Origin: Lactobacillus sp. ESL0680
Lineage (GTDB): Bacteria > Bacillota > Bacilli > Lactobacillales > Lactobacillaceae
Length of the DNA: 64,000 bases
Assembly: GCF_029392855.1 (NCBI RefSeq)
Contig: NZ_CP113945.1
Span: 1,054,001-1,118,000 of the forward strand
Reading direction: 5' to 3'
Shown: in pieces, positions 61,755 through 64,000 of the stretch
Numbering within the stretch: the first letter of the stretch is position 1
Layout: each line of letters starts with the position of its first letter
Notes under the pieces: generated by a model
What the model saw: only the letters and a program-made list of their open reading frames with translations
Databases searched by the model: none
What the model was told of the DNA's origin: nothing
Program-made: the position numbers and the translations under genes

Positions 61755-63686
61755 ATGGCGAAAAACAAAGAAACCATTCTTTTGGCTCCCGCAAACGGAA
61801 AAGTTATTGCATTAAGCAAGATTAACGATCCGGTCTTCAGTAAAGGAACTATGGGACAAGGATTTGGCATAATGCCAACCAATGGAGAAGTGGTTGCACC
61901 CGTTGCTGGTGAAATTGTCACGATTGCCAAAACGAAACACGCAATTGGTATCAAAACCAGTACAGGTCTGGAAGTACTAATTCACATGGGAATTGATACC
62001 GTTGAACTCAACGGCGAACCATTTACAATTAATGTTCAAAATGGTGATACTGTTAAGGCAGGCCAAGTAATTGCTAACATGGATCTTGATGCCATTAAAA
62101 CAGCAAAGTTAGACCCAACAATCATTACAGTCATTACCAACACAAATGATAAACTTGCTGGCTTAGACATCACTGAAGGTGAAATTTCTGCTGGAACCCA
62201 AGTAGCAACAGCGTACCTTAAAAATGCCCCAACAACTGCATCGCAGCAAAAATTATCCTATGATGAATTAGCTGCTTTTATCATTAAAAATGTTGGCGGT
62301 CCCCAAAATATCAATAATGTTATTCATTGCATTACAAGATTACGGTTCTATCTTAAAGATGAAGCACAAGCAAACGATGATATCCTTAAAAATCAACGCG
62401 GTATTCTTGATGTTATGCACGCTTCTGGACAATATCAAGTTGTTATTGGCGATGGCGTTGCCAACTTGTATGACGCATTAATCAAGCAATTACCGGAATT
62501 AGACGATAGTGCTACTACCACTAATTCGCAAAACGATAGTAAGAATCCTTTTTCACGGGCAATTAACAATTTAATTGGCTTTATTACTGGTTCAATGAGT
62601 CCTGTGATTGGGGTAATTGCTGCTTCAGGTATTATCAAGGGGATTCTTGCTTTATTGACGCTGCCGCAGCTCGGCTCAATACTTAATGTTAACAGCGTTC
62701 CTTACATTACCATCAGTGCAATGGCTGACTCGGCCTTCTACTTCCTGCCAATTTGGGTTGGTTTTAGTGCCGCCAAACGTTTAGGTAGTGATCCAATCAT
62801 TGCTGCCGTAATCGGTGGGGTTATTACCATGCCGCAGTTAATCACTTGGGGCAAAGCAGGAAAAGTCATGTTTCGCTTCGCTGGGTTAAACTTTCAGTTT
62901 TTGAATTATACCTACTCAATCTTCCCAATGATTTTGGCAGCTTGGCTAGCTTACAAGTTAGAAAAATGGCTTAAAAAAGTTTTGCCAACTTACCTGCAAA
63001 TGATTTTTGTGCCATTAATAAGTGTCCTAATTGTTTCTACTATTACCTTAGTAATTACTGGACCAATTATTCAGGGTATCGCCAACGGGATCGCTGTCTT
63101 CATTAACTGGTTAGTTTCCGTATCCGGCTGGCTTGGCGGTTTTATTATCGGTGGCTTCTATCAAGTGCTTGTTATCTTCGGCTTTCACTGGGGTGTTGTG
63201 CCATTGGTTGCACAACAGATTGCAAGTACCGGTCAAAGTGCCATCAACGCAATTATTTGTTCAACAATGATTGCCCAAGGTGCTGCAGTCTTAGCAGTCG
63301 CAATTAAATCTAAGAAGGCTGACATCAAAGAATTAGGCTTTGCCGCAATGATTAGTGCTTTCTGCGGTGTTACTGAACCTGCGATCTATGGCGTTAATCT
63401 TAGATACAAAAAGGTCTTCATTTCTGGTTCAATTGGCGCCGCATTCGGCGGTTTAATTACGGGCTTAATGCACGGAACCATGTTTGGCTTCACGGGTGGC
63501 CTAATTGGGTTTTCAAGTTTCTTCAATCCGAAAAATCCGGGCGATCTAAGCAGCTTCTACACATTCTTGATTGCCAGTGCTGTTTCAATCGTTGTTGCCT
63601 TCATTATTACTTGGTTCTGGGGCTATGACGATAAGATGGTAATGGGCAAGAAAGTTGCTAAAGCAAAGCGCCCAGGTACAATTTAA
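61755..63686 (+). CDS. treP: Trehalose PTS permease EIIABC
   Basis: The 643-residue protein imports and phosphorylates trehalose. The order is EIIA first (H77 in VLIHMGIDTV phospho-site), then EIIB (C192 in VIHCITRLRF), then a membrane EIIC domain from about residue 260 (about ten helices, GSMSPVIGVIAASGIIKGIL). Beta-glucoside-family EIIs usually run BCA; the A-B-C order is the lactobacillar trehalose variant. AGAAGG precedes ATG 61755. The hydrolase partner is divergent. Confidence 0.92.
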   Translation: MAKNKETILLAPANGKVIALSKINDPVFSKGTMGQGFGIMPTNGEVVAPVAGEIVTIAKTKHAIGIKTSTGLEVLIHMGIDTVELNGEPFTINVQNGDTVKAGQVIANMDLDAIKTAKLDPTIITVITNTNDKLAGLDITEGEISAGTQVATAYLKNAPTTASQQKLSYDELAAFIIKNVGGPQNINNVIHCITRLRFYLKDEAQANDDILKNQRGILDVMHASGQYQVVIGDGVANLYDALIKQLPELDDSATTTNSQNDSKNPFSRAINNLIGFITGSMSPVIGVIAASGIIKGILALLTLPQLGSILNVNSVPYITISAMADSAFYFLPIWVGFSAAKRLGSDPIIAAVIGGVITMPQLITWGKAGKVMFRFAGLNFQFLNYTYSIFPMILAAWLAYKLEKWLKKVLPTYLQMIFVPLISVLIVSTITLVITGPIIQGIANGIAVFINWLVSVSGWLGGFIIGGFYQVLVIFGFHWGVVPLVAQQIASTGQSAINAIICSTMIAQGAAVLAVAIKSKKADIKELGFAAMISAFCGVTEPAIYGVNLRYKKVFISGSIGAAFGGLITGLMHGTMFGFTGGLIGFSSFFNPKNPGDLSSFYTFLIASAVSIVVAFIITWFWGYDDKMVMGKKVAKAKRPGTI

Positions 63687-63701
63687 AAATAATCTGATAT
63701 T

Positions 63702-63750
63702 AAAAAGCAGATCAAGTTTTTCAAAAAGAAATTCTTGACCTGCTTTTTTT
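63702..63750. terminator. Bidirectional terminator between treP and carB
   Basis: A stem of about 15 bp with one mismatch (AAAAAGCAGATCAAG with CTTGACCTGCTTTTT) separates the converging genes. Confidence 0.85.
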
Positions 63751-63765
63751 GTAAGAAGTTATCTT

Positions 63766-64000
63766 TTACTTCAAACTAGTTGTTAAAAATGACCGATTGG
63801 CTAGCGCCGTTAATAGTGCGCGTGCTGTATCTAAGCTCGTAATTAGCGGTACATTCTGTTGAATTGCGGTCTGTCTGATAATAAAACCATCAGAATTCTT
63901 CGTTAGATCATGCCCCATTGTATTGATTACCAGATCAATCTTACCGCTGCGCAATTCTGTTAACAAATTACTGTCTGCCTGCTGATGAATTTTGCTAAGC
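63766..64000 (-). CDS. carB: Carbamoyl-phosphate synthase large subunit, C-terminal end (partial)
   Basis: Only the last 78 codons are inside the window. They form the MGS-like regulatory domain: IDLVINTMG, the variable loop, FIIRQTAIQQNVPLITSLDTARALLTAL and the terminal SLK. This is where pyrimidine or ornithine effectors act in CarB. The body of the protein runs out of the right edge. Stop at 63766-63768. Confidence 0.75.
   Translation of the reverse strand, partial: LSKIHQQADSNLLTELRSGKIDLVINTMGHDLTKNSDGFIIRQTAIQQNVPLITSLDTARALLTALANRSFLTTSLK

Overview
This is 64 kb of low-GC Gram-positive chromosome, almost certainly from a Lactobacillus of the acidophilus/helveticus or insect-gut lineages. 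The evidence is the Firmicute gene order (gmk-rpoZ-priA; efp-asp23-nusB-folD-xseAB-ispA-tlyA-recN), a PepX peptidase, a YSIRK-type signal peptide and C-terminal SLAP (S-layer-type) wall-binding repeats. The species cannot be fixed from the sequence alone.

Left part (1-13.6 kb): housekeeping genes, all on the minus strand except one small divergent gene. They run from the rplU-rpmA ribosomal operon, with its L21 leader, through a peptidase, efp, asp23, nusB, folD, xseA/xseB, ispA, tlyA, recN, a GNAT acetyltransferase and an ASCH protein to gmk, rpoZ and priA (cut by the window edge). Many of these overlap by a few bases. Two genes often found in these operons, prp (between rplU and rpmA) and argR (between tlyA and recN), are absent.

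13.6-37.3 kb: membrane and surface functions. There is a YitT transporter-like protein, DUF2785, DUF2325 and DUF2207 proteins, and a 13.9-kb gene for a surface protein of about 4640 residues (YSIRK signal, beta-rich adhesin head, about 3400 residues of helical repeats, SLAP repeats). Next come tRNA-Arg(TCT) with a possible attachment-site scar, a small membrane protein plus SAP-domain protein pair, a class-C beta-lactamase-like hydrolase, and an orphan PTS_EIIC_2 permease behind a leader and terminator.

37.3-45.6 kb: a compact biotin-independent malonate decarboxylase operon (mdcH-mdcA-mdcC-mdcDE-mdcG). The beta and gamma carboxyltransferase subunits are fused, and mdcB, a malonate transporter and a regulator are missing. 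It is followed by an orphan peptide-binding lipoprotein and a D-2-hydroxyacid dehydrogenase.

45.6-56.2 kb: the accessory core. First is a locus resembling a type I toxin-antitoxin system: a 54-residue hydrophobic peptide in a larger overlapping frame, mRNA ends that could pair with each other, a strong terminator and an antisense promoter, flanked by degenerate repeats. Beside it is a type I restriction-modification system (half-length hsdS, hsdR, hsdM, hsdS) with a promoterless silent hsdS cassette in opposite orientation. A 120-bp near-perfect inverted repeat links the two hsdS copies and encloses a tyrosine recombinase, a DinJ-YafQ pair and a decayed antitoxin gene, which is the architecture of a phase-variable specificity switch.

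56.2-64 kb: an ArsC/Spx-family protein, PepX, a complete trehalose locus (trehalose-6-phosphate hydrolase, TreR, and a divergent EIIABC permease with operator-like and cre-like sites), and the C-terminal end of carB at the right edge.
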